Shown here: positions 47,772-57,536 of the stretch, piece by piece
Numbering within the stretch: the stretch's first letter is position 1
Layout of the letters: each line of letters begins with the position of its first letter
Assembly: GCA_031272205.1 (NCBI GenBank)
Contig: JAISUH010000047.1
Span: 1-64,000, forward strand
Length of the DNA stretch: 64,000 bases
DNA from: Dysgonamonadaceae bacterium
GTDB taxonomy: Bacteria; Bacteroidota; Bacteroidia; Bacteroidales; Dysgonomonadaceae
Direction: 5' to 3'
Notes under the pieces: generated by a model
The model's database searches: none
What the model was told of the DNA's origin: nothing
The model's input: only the letters and a program-made list of their open reading frames with translations
Translations under genes and position numbers: made by a program

Positions 47772-50054
47772 ATGAATATAAAAAAACTCCTTTTACTTTT
47801 CGCTCTCACCTGCGGTACGACTATGGCGCAGGTGGAGTATGAACCGGTGGACTATGTAAGTACGCTGGTGGGAACGCTCTCCAAATTTGAGCTCTCTACC
47901 GGAAACACGTATCCCGTGGTAGCTTTGCCTTGGGGAATGAATTTTTGGACGCCCCAAACCGGAAAAATGGGCGACGGGTGGCAATATCGTTACGATGCCG
48001 ATAAAATCAGGGGGTTCAAACAAACCCACCAACCCAGTCCGTGGATAAACGATTACGGACAGTTTTCCATCTTTCCGATGACCGGAAGTCCCGTTTTCGA
48101 CCAAGATAAACGTGCCAGCTGGTTTTCGCATAAGGCCGAAATTTCCAAACCCTATCATTACAGCGTTTATTTGGCTGATTATGATGTAACTACCGAAATC
48201 GTCCCAACCCAACGTGCGGCTGTTTTTCGCATGACCTTCCCCGAAACCGACAGCGCTTTTGTGCTGGTGGACGCTTTCGACAGAGGGTCGTCTGTTGAGA
48301 TTATTCCCTCCAAAAATGCGATTGTCGGTTACACGACCCGCAATAGCGGCGGTGTCCCCGAAAATTTCAAAAACTATTTCGTCATGGTTTTTGATAAACC
48401 TTTTTCGTTGAAGTATGGCGTGAAAAACGGCAAGATTTTGGCGAATGTGGACAAGGTAACAGACAATCATGCCGGCGCTTTTGTGGGTTTTAAAACCAAG
48501 CGGGGCGACAAAATTACGATTCGCACGGCTTCATCCTTCATCAGTTACGAACAGGCATGGCAAAATCTGAAAGAGGTGGAAGACAAAACCTTCGAAAGAG
48601 TGATGGCCGACGGCCGCGCCGCGTGGAACGATGTATTGGGAAAAATTCAAATAGAGGGAGGCTCTTTCGACCAAAAACGCACGTTTTATTCCACGTTGTA
48701 TCGCTCAACGCTTTTTCCTCGAAAATTGTATGAAATCGACGCGGACGGGAAAGTGTTGCATTACAGTCCGTATAACGGAAAAATCCTCCCCGGTTACATA
48801 TATACCGATACCGGTTTTTGGGATACCTTCCGTTGTCTGTTCCCGTTGCTCAATTTGGTGTATCCTTCCGTTAATACTGAAATTCAGGAAGGATTGTTGA
48901 ATACCTACAAAGAGAGCGGTTTCCTGCCCGAATGGGCCAGCCCGGGACATCGCGGCTGTATGGTAGGCAACAATTCTGCTTCGGTGGTGGCGGACGCTTA
49001 TCTGAAAGGTTTGCGCGGATACGACATCGAAGCGCTCTACGAAGCCCTTTTGCATGGAGCGAATCATGTTCATCCCTCGGTTTCGTCAACCGGCCGTCTC
49101 GGATACCAGTATTACAATACGCTCGGTTATGTGCCGTATAATGTTGGTATCAACGAAAATGCAGCTCGTACTTTGGAATACGCTTACGACGACTGGACGA
49201 TTTACAAGCTGGGAAAAGCATTGAACCGTCCGATAAGCGAAACCGCTCTGTATGCGAAACGCAGTCAAAATTACCGCAACCTTTATTCGTCGGAATACAA
49301 ACTGATGCGGGGCAAAAACGAGGATGGCTCTTTCCAAACGCCGTTCAGCCCCTTCAAGTGGGGCGACGCTTTTACCGAAGGCAACAGCTGGCATTACACG
49401 TGGTCGGTTTTCCACGACCCGCAGGGATTGATTGATTTGATGGGCGGGAAAAAAGAATTTGTCGCTATGCTGGATTCCATTTTCATCCTCCCCCCCGTTT
49501 TCGATGACTCTTATTACGGCGGTGTAATTCATGAAATCCGTGAGATGCAAATAATGAATATGGGGCAGTATGCCCATGGGAATCAGCCCATTCAACACGT
49601 GGTTTACCTTTACAATTACGCCGGTGAACCGTGGAAAACCCAATATTGGGTGCGTGAAGTGATGGATAAGCTTTATACGCCCGGCCCCGACGGTTATTGC
49701 GGCGATGAGGATAACGGCCAGACTTCGGCCTGGTATGTGTTTTCGGCAATGGGTTTTTATCCCGTTTGTCCGGGAAGCAACGAATATGTGATTGGTTCGC
49801 CTCTGTTCGATAAAATAAGCCTTCATCTCGAAAACGGGAAAAAGATAGAGATTGAGGCCGACAACAATGTTCCGTCGAAGCGCTATATATCCTCGTTGAA
49901 GGTGAACGGAAAACCGTATTCGAAGAATTATTTCAAGCACGAAGATTTATTGAAAGGTGCAAAAATCGATTTTTCGATGTCCGGCGTTCCCAATAAATCG
50001 CGAGGCGTTGCCCCCTCCGATTTCCCGTATTCGTTCTCCAATAACAATCAATGA
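47772..50054 (+). CDS. GH92 alpha-mannosidase-like
   Basis: STGNTYPVVALPWGMNFWTPQTG; GFKQTHQPSPWINDYGQFSIFPMTG; DTFRCLFPLLNLVYP; GYCGDEDNGQTSAWYVFSAMGFYPVCPGSNEYVIGSPLF. Confidence 0.96.
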   Translation: MNIKKLLLLFALTCGTTMAQVEYEPVDYVSTLVGTLSKFELSTGNTYPVVALPWGMNFWTPQTGKMGDGWQYRYDADKIRGFKQTHQPSPWINDYGQFSIFPMTGSPVFDQDKRASWFSHKAEISKPYHYSVYLADYDVTTEIVPTQRAAVFRMTFPETDSAFVLVDAFDRGSSVEIIPSKNAIVGYTTRNSGGVPENFKNYFVMVFDKPFSLKYGVKNGKILANVDKVTDNHAGAFVGFKTKRGDKITIRTASSFISYEQAWQNLKEVEDKTFERVMADGRAAWNDVLGKIQIEGGSFDQKRTFYSTLYRSTLFPRKLYEIDADGKVLHYSPYNGKILPGYIYTDTGFWDTFRCLFPLLNLVYPSVNTEIQEGLLNTYKESGFLPEWASPGHRGCMVGNNSASVVADAYLKGLRGYDIEALYEALLHGANHVHPSVSSTGRLGYQYYNTLGYVPYNVGINENAARTLEYAYDDWTIYKLGKALNRPISETALYAKRSQNYRNLYSSEYKLMRGKNEDGSFQTPFSPFKWGDAFTEGNSWHYTWSVFHDPQGLIDLMGGKKEFVAMLDSIFILPPVFDDSYYGGVIHEIREMQIMNMGQYAHGNQPIQHVVYLYNYAGEPWKTQYWVREVMDKLYTPGPDGYCGDEDNGQTSAWYVFSAMGFYPVCPGSNEYVIGSPLFDKISLHLENGKKIEIEADNNVPSKRYISSLKVNGKPYSKNYFKHEDLLKGAKIDFSMSGVPNKSRGVAPSDFPYSFSNNNQ

Positions 50055-50074
50055 CATGCTTTTGCGGCAATAAA

Positions 50075-50121
50075 TATCCCGCTTCGTCAAATGCTTTCCG
50101 AGCATTTACGAAGCGGGATTA
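50075..50121. terminator. Long hairpin between convergent GH92 and isomerase genes
   Basis: tatcccgcttcgtcaaatgct-ttccg-agcatttacgaagcgggatta, about 18 bp with one bulge. Confidence 0.75.
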
Positions 50122-50178
50122 ACTGAAAATCGTCCGGATTAACATCCTGACACCGTTTTTCAATCGATTGCAATTGGT

Positions 50179-51066
50179 TTATTTATTCAGATCTTCTCCT
50201 TTCACAAAGGGGCTGTCGATTAAATAATCGTAGCTCAGTTTAACGCTCTCAACGGGAGTGTAGCTGTATCGTTCTACTTCTACAACGGCATATTCCGTTC
50301 CGGCAGTTGCGAGGTTTCTGAAAATGGCGTCGAATCCAACCATTCCGCTCTGACCGAGTTCTTTTTCATCCTTGATGTGGAGTAATTTGAACCGTCCCGG
50401 GTAAGTTTCGAAATATTCAACGGGAGCTGCCCCGCCGCGGATAGCCCAATAAACATCCATCTGGAAAAACACTTTCGAGGGGTCGGTGTTTTTCAGCATG
50501 TAATCGTACATGCGCTGTCCTTCAATATCTTGAAACTCAAAATTATGGTTGTGATAGCCGAAACTGATACCGGCAGCGTTGCATTTCTCCCCGATTTGAT
50601 TGAAATAATCGCAATACGATTGCAGATCGGTCAATGTTTTGGGTGTAGGTATCCAAGCCGTTACGATATATTTCATACCGGCAGCTTTGTGAGCGGCGAT
50701 GGCCTGATCCCACCATTTCCATACTTCTTCCCAATTGGTTTTCGATACTTCTTGATCCAATGGTCTTCCCGTGTGAGAAGAAAGAACGGTCATTCCGGTA
50801 GCTTCGATTTCTTTTTTGAACGCTTCGGGTTCGAGACCGTAAAATTTACCGTCGGCGTAACCGGCCGCTTCCACTCCTGTATAGCCTATTTCAGCCACTT
50901 TTTGTATGGTTCCTTTGAAATCGGCATTGATGTCGTCGCGCACCGAATAGAGCTGCAAATAGATTTTTTTGTTCTGTTTTTCGGCATCGCTTTTACTTCC
51001 TTGCGAGCAGCAGGATGAAGAGGCCAATGCGAACACTGCCATTAAGAATAAAAATTGTTTTCTCAT
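50179..51066 (-). CDS. Sugar phosphate isomerase/epimerase-like TIM-barrel lipoprotein
   Basis: Lipobox ASSSCCSQG; KKIYLQLYSVRDDINADFKGTIQKVAEIGYTGVEAAGYADGKFYGL; FGYHNHNFEFQ. Confidence 0.9.
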   Translation of the reverse strand: MRKQFLFLMAVFALASSSCCSQGSKSDAEKQNKKIYLQLYSVRDDINADFKGTIQKVAEIGYTGVEAAGYADGKFYGLEPEAFKKEIEATGMTVLSSHTGRPLDQEVSKTNWEEVWKWWDQAIAAHKAAGMKYIVTAWIPTPKTLTDLQSYCDYFNQIGEKCNAAGISFGYHNHNFEFQDIEGQRMYDYMLKNTDPSKVFFQMDVYWAIRGGAAPVEYFETYPGRFKLLHIKDEKELGQSGMVGFDAIFRNLATAGTEYAVVEVERYSYTPVESVKLSYDYLIDSPFVKGEDLNK

Positions 51067-51082
51067 TGATTTTTAGATTAAA

Positions 51083-51120
51083 AAAAGAATTTTCCCTTTT
51101 TTGAAAGGGAAAATTCTTTT
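51083..51120 (-). terminator. 17-bp-stem hairpin after DUF1080 gene
   Basis: aaaagaattttcccttt-tttg-aaagggaaaattctttt. Confidence 0.85.
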
Positions 51121-51134
51121 ATCGTTTAAAAATA

Positions 51135-52010
51135 TTAGTCTAAAATTTTAACGCGGATGTTTTTGTACCAAACGTCATTTCCGTGGTCTTGCAGACCGAT
51201 ATAGCCTTCGTGATTTTCACCGCCGCAGTTGTTGAGCAGTTCAAAAGCGAGAGGCCATGCTTCCTGACTGAACTTGCTGGCTTGCAGCATTTCGGTCCAT
51301 TTCGGAGTCCAGAGGTGATATTCGAGTACATTTTCACCATTCTGACCGTGAACAACCGTTCCTTGGTAAACCATGATTTTGGCAGTATTCCATTCGCCAT
51401 AAGGTTTCTGATTTTGAGGAACAGCCGGAATCATGTCGTACAGTGAAGCCGATTGACGGTTGTTGTCTTTACCCAATTGGGCGTCGGGATGGTTAGCGTT
51501 GTCCAAGACCTGATATTCGGGAGCCGAGATATAGATGGGTTCCAACACTTCGTTTCCTTCCTTGTTTTTCGTCTGAACTTCCTGTGCCAAATAGAAAATA
51601 CCTGAATTTCCGCCTTTCGAAATCTTCCAATCCAATTGGAGTTCAAAATTTTTGAATTTGTGGGCGAAAATAAGGTCTCCGCCATCGGCATTTTGAGCTT
51701 CACCGCCTCCCGAACCATTGAATTTGATGGCTCCGTCTTCGATGATCCAGCGTCCCGGCACGTTTTCTTTTCCATAACCGCGCCATCCGTCGAATGTTTT
51801 TCCATCGAACAATACAATGTAACCGTCTTTATCGGTTTTTAAAGTGGACAAATCTACTTGGGGATTGTCTAACACCGTGTATTCGGGTGCGGCTTTTTCT
51901 GTTGATTCCGCACTATTTTCGGCAGGCGCCGATTTTTTTGCGCCACTGCCACAAGCAGCCATTGTTCCAGCTAACATACAACAAGTTAATCCGTAAATAA
52001 TTTTTTTCAT
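51135..52010 (-). CDS. DUF1080 (3-keto-disaccharide hydrolase-like) lipoprotein
   Basis: MAACGSG lipobox; DKDGYIVLFDGKTFDGWRGYGKENVPGRWIIEDGAIKFNGSGGG; FELQLDWKISKGGNSGIFYLAQE. Confidence 0.93.
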   Translation of the reverse strand: MKKIIYGLTCCMLAGTMAACGSGAKKSAPAENSAESTEKAAPEYTVLDNPQVDLSTLKTDKDGYIVLFDGKTFDGWRGYGKENVPGRWIIEDGAIKFNGSGGGEAQNADGGDLIFAHKFKNFELQLDWKISKGGNSGIFYLAQEVQTKNKEGNEVLEPIYISAPEYQVLDNANHPDAQLGKDNNRQSASLYDMIPAVPQNQKPYGEWNTAKIMVYQGTVVHGQNGENVLEYHLWTPKWTEMLQASKFSQEAWPLAFELLNNCGGENHEGYIGLQDHGNDVWYKNIRVKILD

Positions 52011-52036
52011 TTTTTTATATTTAAAATTAGACATTT

Positions 52037-53509
52037 TTATTTGGGCATATCGGGTAATTTCCAACCGTCGCGATAGTTATGTTTGATCAGTTCGGCTGCA
52101 AATTCTTTGGCGTTGATGTCCTGCTCGTCCTTGTTGAAGGTCGGGTGACCGTTAACGATTTTGAAGTTGTCGGCTTTCGTGATTTTGAATTTATCGGTGT
52201 CGGAAATGTTGGTGAACTGCATGTTGGGGCCGTCCCATTCGAGCTCTTTGTTGAGGCCTTGCAGACGAACGCCGAGCACACCCATAACCACCATTTCGTT
52301 GAACGGACCGGCTTCGCTGAAGTCCGATGCGAGTTTGCGGCGGTTTTCATACGATTCCTTGCAAGCGCCTACCCAGTCCATTTCGTGGCTGACGGTAATT
52401 TCGCGTTGCGTTTTGGGGGAGTCGGGTTTGCGTCCTGAGAGCAACCACGGGTTCACGCCATAGCAACCGCAGATGAGCGTATCTTTGGTGCCGTAGAAGA
52501 TAGCGGCTCCACCCGAATCGTTCATATTGCGTCCGGCAGGCCAGCCTTCGGGCATGGTCGGTTTGATACCGCCGTCGTACCAGTTAACTTTGACTTCGGG
52601 GAAGGAAACGTGCGGAAGGTTGGGGCGTGCGGGGAAGGTGTATTGCACCGTTTGAGCGGTCGGGGCGCAGTCGGTGAGTAGCAACGACGAACTGCCCTGT
52701 ACCTTTGTCGGGTAGCCGAGTTGCAGCGCTTTAAAGATCGGATGCATGATGTGGCAAGCCATGTCGCCGAGAGCGCCGGTGCCGTAACGCCACCATCCGC
52801 GCCAGTTCCATGGGTGATAGATGTGGTTGAAGGGAATGAGTTCGGCCGGGCCGGTGAACAGATCCCAATTCAGTGTCTTGGGCACTTTATCGATCTGGGT
52901 CGGGGCATTAAGTCCCTGCGGCCAGATGGGGCGGTCGGTGAACGTATCAACATGCTTTACTTCGCCGATTTCTCCGGCCCAAATCCAATCGCATACCTGA
53001 CGGACGCCGGGAGCCGAAGAACCTTGGTTACCCATTTGGGTGGCCACTTTGTGTTTGGCGGCGAGTTTTGTCAGCAAACGAGACTCATAAACCGTGTGGG
53101 TCAGAGGTTTCTGTACATATACGTGTTTGCCCAGCGTCATGGCCGTAGCGGCGATGATGGCGTGGGTGTGGTCGGCCGTTGCGACGATAACGGCATCGAT
53201 TTCCTTGGCCTGTTTGTCGAGCATTTCGCGCCAATCCCAATACTTTTTCGCTTTAGGATATTCGGCAAAGACTTCTTTTGCGTAATCCCAATCCACGTCG
53301 CAGAGGGCGACAATGTTTTCCGTTGCTTTTACGGCGTTGAGATTGCTGTGTCCCATCCCGCCCGGACCAACGCAGGCGATATTCAGTTTATCGCTGGGGG
53401 CTGTGTATCCAAAACTTTTTCCCAATACCGTTGACGGTACGACGGTCAGTCCGGCAGCCGCAGTAACACTGGTTCTTAAGAACCTTCTTCTTGACATTTC
53501 TGAAGACAT
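52037..53509 (-). CDS. Gfo/Idh/MocA-family oxidoreductase, Tat-type signal
   Basis: MSRRRFLRTSVTAAAGLTVVPSTVLG; LNIACVGPGGMGHSNLNAVKA; VIVATADHTHAIIAATAMTLGKHVYVQKPLTHTVYE. Confidence 0.95.
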   Translation of the reverse strand: MSSEMSRRRFLRTSVTAAAGLTVVPSTVLGKSFGYTAPSDKLNIACVGPGGMGHSNLNAVKATENIVALCDVDWDYAKEVFAEYPKAKKYWDWREMLDKQAKEIDAVIVATADHTHAIIAATAMTLGKHVYVQKPLTHTVYESRLLTKLAAKHKVATQMGNQGSSAPGVRQVCDWIWAGEIGEVKHVDTFTDRPIWPQGLNAPTQIDKVPKTLNWDLFTGPAELIPFNHIYHPWNWRGWWRYGTGALGDMACHIMHPIFKALQLGYPTKVQGSSSLLLTDCAPTAQTVQYTFPARPNLPHVSFPEVKVNWYDGGIKPTMPEGWPAGRNMNDSGGAAIFYGTKDTLICGCYGVNPWLLSGRKPDSPKTQREITVSHEMDWVGACKESYENRRKLASDFSEAGPFNEMVVMGVLGVRLQGLNKELEWDGPNMQFTNISDTDKFKITKADNFKIVNGHPTFNKDEQDINAKEFAAELIKHNYRDGWKLPDMPK

Positions 53510-53714
53510 AAACTTTCTGTTTTTTTAATTAGATTAAACTTCGAACAATACTATAAATTTATACATTTTTCTTGTATATTCAAAAAATTCGGATAAAGGT
53601 AAGAAAAAGCAAATGTTCTTCAAACGTAAATATGTTAATAATTACAAACCTGTAAGGAATAACCATGTCGGAGGCTTTCGGATGGCTGTTGAAATCCTTT
53701 TTCGACCATTTTTT

Positions 53715-54779
53715 TCAGTGTGCCTTCGACAGGAGATAATAGTCTAAAACAGTCATTGCAGCCATGGCTTCCACAATGGGTACAGCTCTCGGTAAAACGC
53801 AGGCGTCGTGGCGGCCTTGAGCTTTCACGGTTGCATTTTCGCCCTCGATATTCACGGTTTGCTGTTCCTTAAGAATGGTGGACACGGGTTTGAACGCGAC
53901 CCTGAAATAAATGTCCTGTCCGTTGGAAATTCCGGCTTGGATTCCGCCCGAATGATTGCTGCGCGTATTTGTTTTCCCGTTGTCGTTGAAGAAAGAGTCG
54001 TTGACCTCCGAACCCCGACGGTTCACGTCGAATCCGTCGCCGTATTCAAAACCTTTTGCCGCATTAATGGAAAGCATGGCAGCGCCCAAAGCGGCGTGCA
54101 ATTTTCCGAAAACCGGTTCGCCGAGGCCTGTGGGGACGCCTTGCACCACGCAGGTAATTGCACCGCCAATGGTGTCGCCTTTCGATTGAAGCTCTTGAAT
54201 CAGCTCCGTCATCTGTTCGGCTTTTCGTAAATCGGGCGTGCGCACCGGCGTTGATTCGATGACGGATAAATCGTATTGCGTGTAATCCTTGTCGAGTTTT
54301 ATCCCGCCAACCTGCGAGGTGTATGCGGTAACGGAGATACCAAGCTGCTTCAAATACAGTTTTGCGATGGCGCCGCCCACTACGCGGGCAATGGTTTCGC
54401 GTGCCGACGAGCGTCCGCCTCCCCGGTGATCCCGGATGCCGTACTTTTGATGGTAGGTGTAATCGGCATGTGAGGGTCGATAAATATCTTTCAGATTATC
54501 GTAGTCGCTTGAATGTTGATTTTCGTTCTGCACCATGAATCCGATGGGTGTGCCTGTGGTCTTTCCCTCGAAGATGCCCGAAAGAAAAATTACGGTGTCC
54601 GACTCTTTGCGCGGCGTGGTGAGGTGCGACTGACCGGGACGCCTTCGATCGAGCTCGTTTTGGATGAAATCCATATCCAGCTCAATGCCCGAAGGGCAAC
54701 CGTCGATAACCCCACCCACGGCTTTGCCGTGCGATTCGCCGAACGATGTTAACCTGAAGATATTTCCGAATGTATTCAT
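53715..54779 (-). CDS. aroC: Chorismate synthase
   Basis: [61 protein letters not shown]. Confidence 0.98.
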   Translation of the reverse strand: MNTFGNIFRLTSFGESHGKAVGGVIDGCPSGIELDMDFIQNELDRRRPGQSHLTTPRKESDTVIFLSGIFEGKTTGTPIGFMVQNENQHSSDYDNLKDIYRPSHADYTYHQKYGIRDHRGGGRSSARETIARVVGGAIAKLYLKQLGISVTAYTSQVGGIKLDKDYTQYDLSVIESTPVRTPDLRKAEQMTELIQELQSKGDTIGGAITCVVQGVPTGLGEPVFGKLHAALGAAMLSINAAKGFEYGDGFDVNRRGSEVNDSFFNDNGKTNTRSNHSGGIQAGISNGQDIYFRVAFKPVSTILKEQQTVNIEGENATVKAQGRHDACVLPRAVPIVEAMAAMTVLDYYLLSKAH

Positions 54780-54821
54780 GTTGTATGTTGCAAAAAACTT
54801 TCTTTTTTTCGAGGGTTTACC

Positions 54822-55373
54822 TCAACACGAACAGCCCGAAGCGCAGTCGCAGCCGTTTTCGGCATGGTCGCAGCCGCAGCTGCATTGTTGTGAAAACAAG
54901 GCGGCAATTTCTTCGGCTGACGCTTCGCGAACGCCGACCACCGAGCCTGTAAAATGCAGAACCTCTCCCGCAAGCGGGTGGTTGAAATCCATAGAGACTG
55001 TATTGTCGGAAATCGAAACGATAGAACCCATCAGGCGGTTGCCCGATGCATCCATCATCGGAAGGGTGTTGCCTTCGAAAAGCATCGCTTCATCTATTTT
55101 CCCGTCAATTTCGAAAATATTTTTCGCTAAATCGATGATTTTAGAATCGTCGTAGTCGCCGTAAGCCTGATCGGGGGTAAGTACGAAGCTGAATTTATCG
55201 CCTTCGGCAAGACCTTCGATATTGTTTTCGAAAGCTTCGAGCATGCAGTTCGTGCCGAAGATAAATTCCAAGGGTTTCTCGGTCGTAGCCTGTTCCATTA
55301 ATTCGAGATCGCCCTCTTCGCCCACGCTCAAATCGTAGGCCAACGAAACGTATTTATTGGGTGAAATTTTCAT
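54822..55373 (-). CDS. SlyD-like FKBP-type peptidyl-prolyl isomerase with Cys-rich tail
   Basis: PLEFIFGTNCMLEAFENNIEGLAEGDKFSFVLTPDQAYGDY; NHPLAGEVLHFTGSVVGVREAS; tail QQCSCGCDHAENGCDCASGCSC. Confidence 0.92.
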   Translation of the reverse strand: MKISPNKYVSLAYDLSVGEEGDLELMEQATTEKPLEFIFGTNCMLEAFENNIEGLAEGDKFSFVLTPDQAYGDYDDSKIIDLAKNIFEIDGKIDEAMLFEGNTLPMMDASGNRLMGSIVSISDNTVSMDFNHPLAGEVLHFTGSVVGVREASAEEIAALFSQQCSCGCDHAENGCDCASGCSC

Positions 55374-55458
55374 GTATTCTTTATTTTTGTTTTATGGGTG
55401 AATTATTCTGTTATTTTCCTGTATAAACTAATATAACAACAATTGCTCCGGAGTAGTT

Positions 55459-56631
55459 TTATCCGGCGATTGCTTTTTTTAGATTTTTAAGCGCTTTTTC
55501 GAGAATGGAACGGGGCGACCCCACGTTCAGACGCATGAATCCTTCGCCTCCGGGTCCGAACATTGTGCCGTTGTTTAATGCCAATCCGGCTTTGTCGATA
55601 AACAATTTCACCAATGACGCTTGCGGAAGGTTCAGTTCGCGGCAGTCCAACCAAACGAGAAACGAGGCTTCCGGTATCATTGCTTTAATTTGGGGGATAT
55701 GTTGTTTCAGATAGTTATCCACAAACTCAATATTTCCTTGGATGTACGCCAATAATTGGTCGAGCCATTCTTCGCCGCCCTCGTAGGCGGCGACGGTGGC
55801 GGTGTATGAAAAAATACTTCCTTGGTCCAACTCCCTCGGTGCAAGAAAATTGAGGTATTTCGCCCTCAGTTTTTCGTTAGACACGACAGCAAACGAGCTG
55901 ACGATACCGGCAATGTTGAACGTTTTGCTGGGCGCCATGAGCGTGATGCAATTGTCGGCCGCCTGTTGCGATACGGAAGCAAACGGGAGGTGCTTATGGC
56001 CGTACAGGGTAAGGTCGGAATGAATTTCGTCGGAAACGACCAATACGTTGTTTTCGGCGCAGATTTCGGACAGGCGCTTCAATTCGTCGCGTGTCCAGAC
56101 ACGTCCTCCGGGATTGTGCGGATTGGAAAAGATAAACAGCTTGCAGTTGTTTTCCCGAACGGCTTTTTCAAAAGCCTCGAAATCGATTCGGTACTGCCCG
56201 TTTTCCAAAATCAATGGATTGTTTACCACCACGCGCCCCAGCGCTTCGGTAACTAACCTGAATGGGTGATAAACAGGAGGTTGTATAATGATGCAGTCTC
56301 TTTTTTCGGTGAACGCATCAATGACGAAGGCAAAACCTTTTACCACCCCCGGCACGTATGTAATCCAGTCTTTTTCTACCGCCCATTGGTGGCGGTTTTT
56401 CAGCCAATGGACGATGGCGTCGTAATATTCATTTCCCGGACGGGTATATCCAAAAACGCCGTGCTGAACCCGTGCTTCAAGAGCTTTTATGATGCAGGGC
56501 GGCGATTTGAAATCCATGTCGGCCACCCAAAGAGCTATCAAATCCTTATTCCCAAACGAAGTTTCCAATCCGCCGAATTTGACGGTGTTGGTTGCGCTCC
56601 TGTCGATTATTTCATCAAAATTGTACTTCAT
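55459..56631 (-). CDS. MalY/PatB-family PLP-dependent C-S lyase/aminotransferase
   Basis: LIALWVADMDFKSPPCIIKAL; SNPHNPGGRVWTRDELKRLSEIC; VVSDEIHSDL; APSKTFNIAGI. Confidence 0.93.
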   Translation of the reverse strand: MKYNFDEIIDRSATNTVKFGGLETSFGNKDLIALWVADMDFKSPPCIIKALEARVQHGVFGYTRPGNEYYDAIVHWLKNRHQWAVEKDWITYVPGVVKGFAFVIDAFTEKRDCIIIQPPVYHPFRLVTEALGRVVVNNPLILENGQYRIDFEAFEKAVRENNCKLFIFSNPHNPGGRVWTRDELKRLSEICAENNVLVVSDEIHSDLTLYGHKHLPFASVSQQAADNCITLMAPSKTFNIAGIVSSFAVVSNEKLRAKYLNFLAPRELDQGSIFSYTATVAAYEGGEEWLDQLLAYIQGNIEFVDNYLKQHIPQIKAMIPEASFLVWLDCRELNLPQASLVKLFIDKAGLALNNGTMFGPGGEGFMRLNVGSPRSILEKALKNLKKAIAG

Positions 56632-56654
56632 ATTTTAGTTCCTCAAATTTTTTA

Positions 56655-57500
56655 TCAATAATAAACGCTTTTCAGCCAACTATGTTCTTTTATTTTTTTT
56701 CCGCCAAAATTCAGCGATTCCATGGCGAAACCCAGCATCAATTGATGGGAAACGGTTTTTGAGGTCAGGTTGTTTACGTTTGTGCGGTAATAATTACCGA
56801 GGTATCCGGTGCGAATCGTGAAATCGCCAACGGGATAATCGACTGTGAAATAATTTCTTAGACCGAGTTGGTTGTGAAACGAACCCCAAACTACCGTTCC
56901 GTCGTCGTTGCCCAACGAGAAGATTTCGTAATACGATTGCCCGTAATCCGGTGAAAAAAACAAGCCTGCAAAAGGAGTTTCCAGCTGCCAGCGGAACGTA
57001 AATTTTTTCCAGTTGTAGAGGGCTAATGCCGACAGGTTCAGGTTGGTGGACAGCTTGAGCGAACCGGGATTATTGCTGTTGCGTATGTTATAGATGCCGC
57101 CGATGCCGATATCCCAGCCCGGACCGCCGAAAACTTTCAATTTTGACGTTTGGGTGATGGGATAAAATCCGGTTATCCCGTAAGAGATCATCCCCGAATA
57201 TTCCGACGAGGTCTCTGCAGGATTGCGCGTAGAGGCTATATCAACCTGAAAGCGGTGTTGGGACAGGAGTTTTCCATTGAAGAATCGACTTCCGTTCAAC
57301 TGGTCGTAAAGCAAAGACCACACCATGCCGTTGTACTCTAAGGGCGAAAGGTAGGTGTCGGTCAGCGATGCATGGCCTATCCCCAGCAAAATTGCGCGGT
57401 TTACGGGTTTCACGCACAGGGAATCGGGTTCCTGCTGCGAAAAAACAACAGTCGAAAAAAGAAACCAAACAAAAAACGCTGCACGCCATTTTTTTTGCAT
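56655..57500 (-). CDS. DUF3316-like secreted/outer-membrane hypothetical protein
   Basis: Signal peptide; aromatic-rich beta-strand pattern. Confidence 0.6.
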   Translation of the reverse strand: MQKKWRAAFFVWFLFSTVVFSQQEPDSLCVKPVNRAILLGIGHASLTDTYLSPLEYNGMVWSLLYDQLNGSRFFNGKLLSQHRFQVDIASTRNPAETSSEYSGMISYGITGFYPITQTSKLKVFGGPGWDIGIGGIYNIRNSNNPGSLKLSTNLNLSALALYNWKKFTFRWQLETPFAGLFFSPDYGQSYYEIFSLGNDDGTVVWGSFHNQLGLRNYFTVDYPVGDFTIRTGYLGNYYRTNVNNLTSKTVSHQLMLGFAMESLNFGGKKIKEHSWLKSVYY

Positions 57501-57536
57501 AAGCGTATATTTTGGGTTATCAAAACGGAGTATTCA

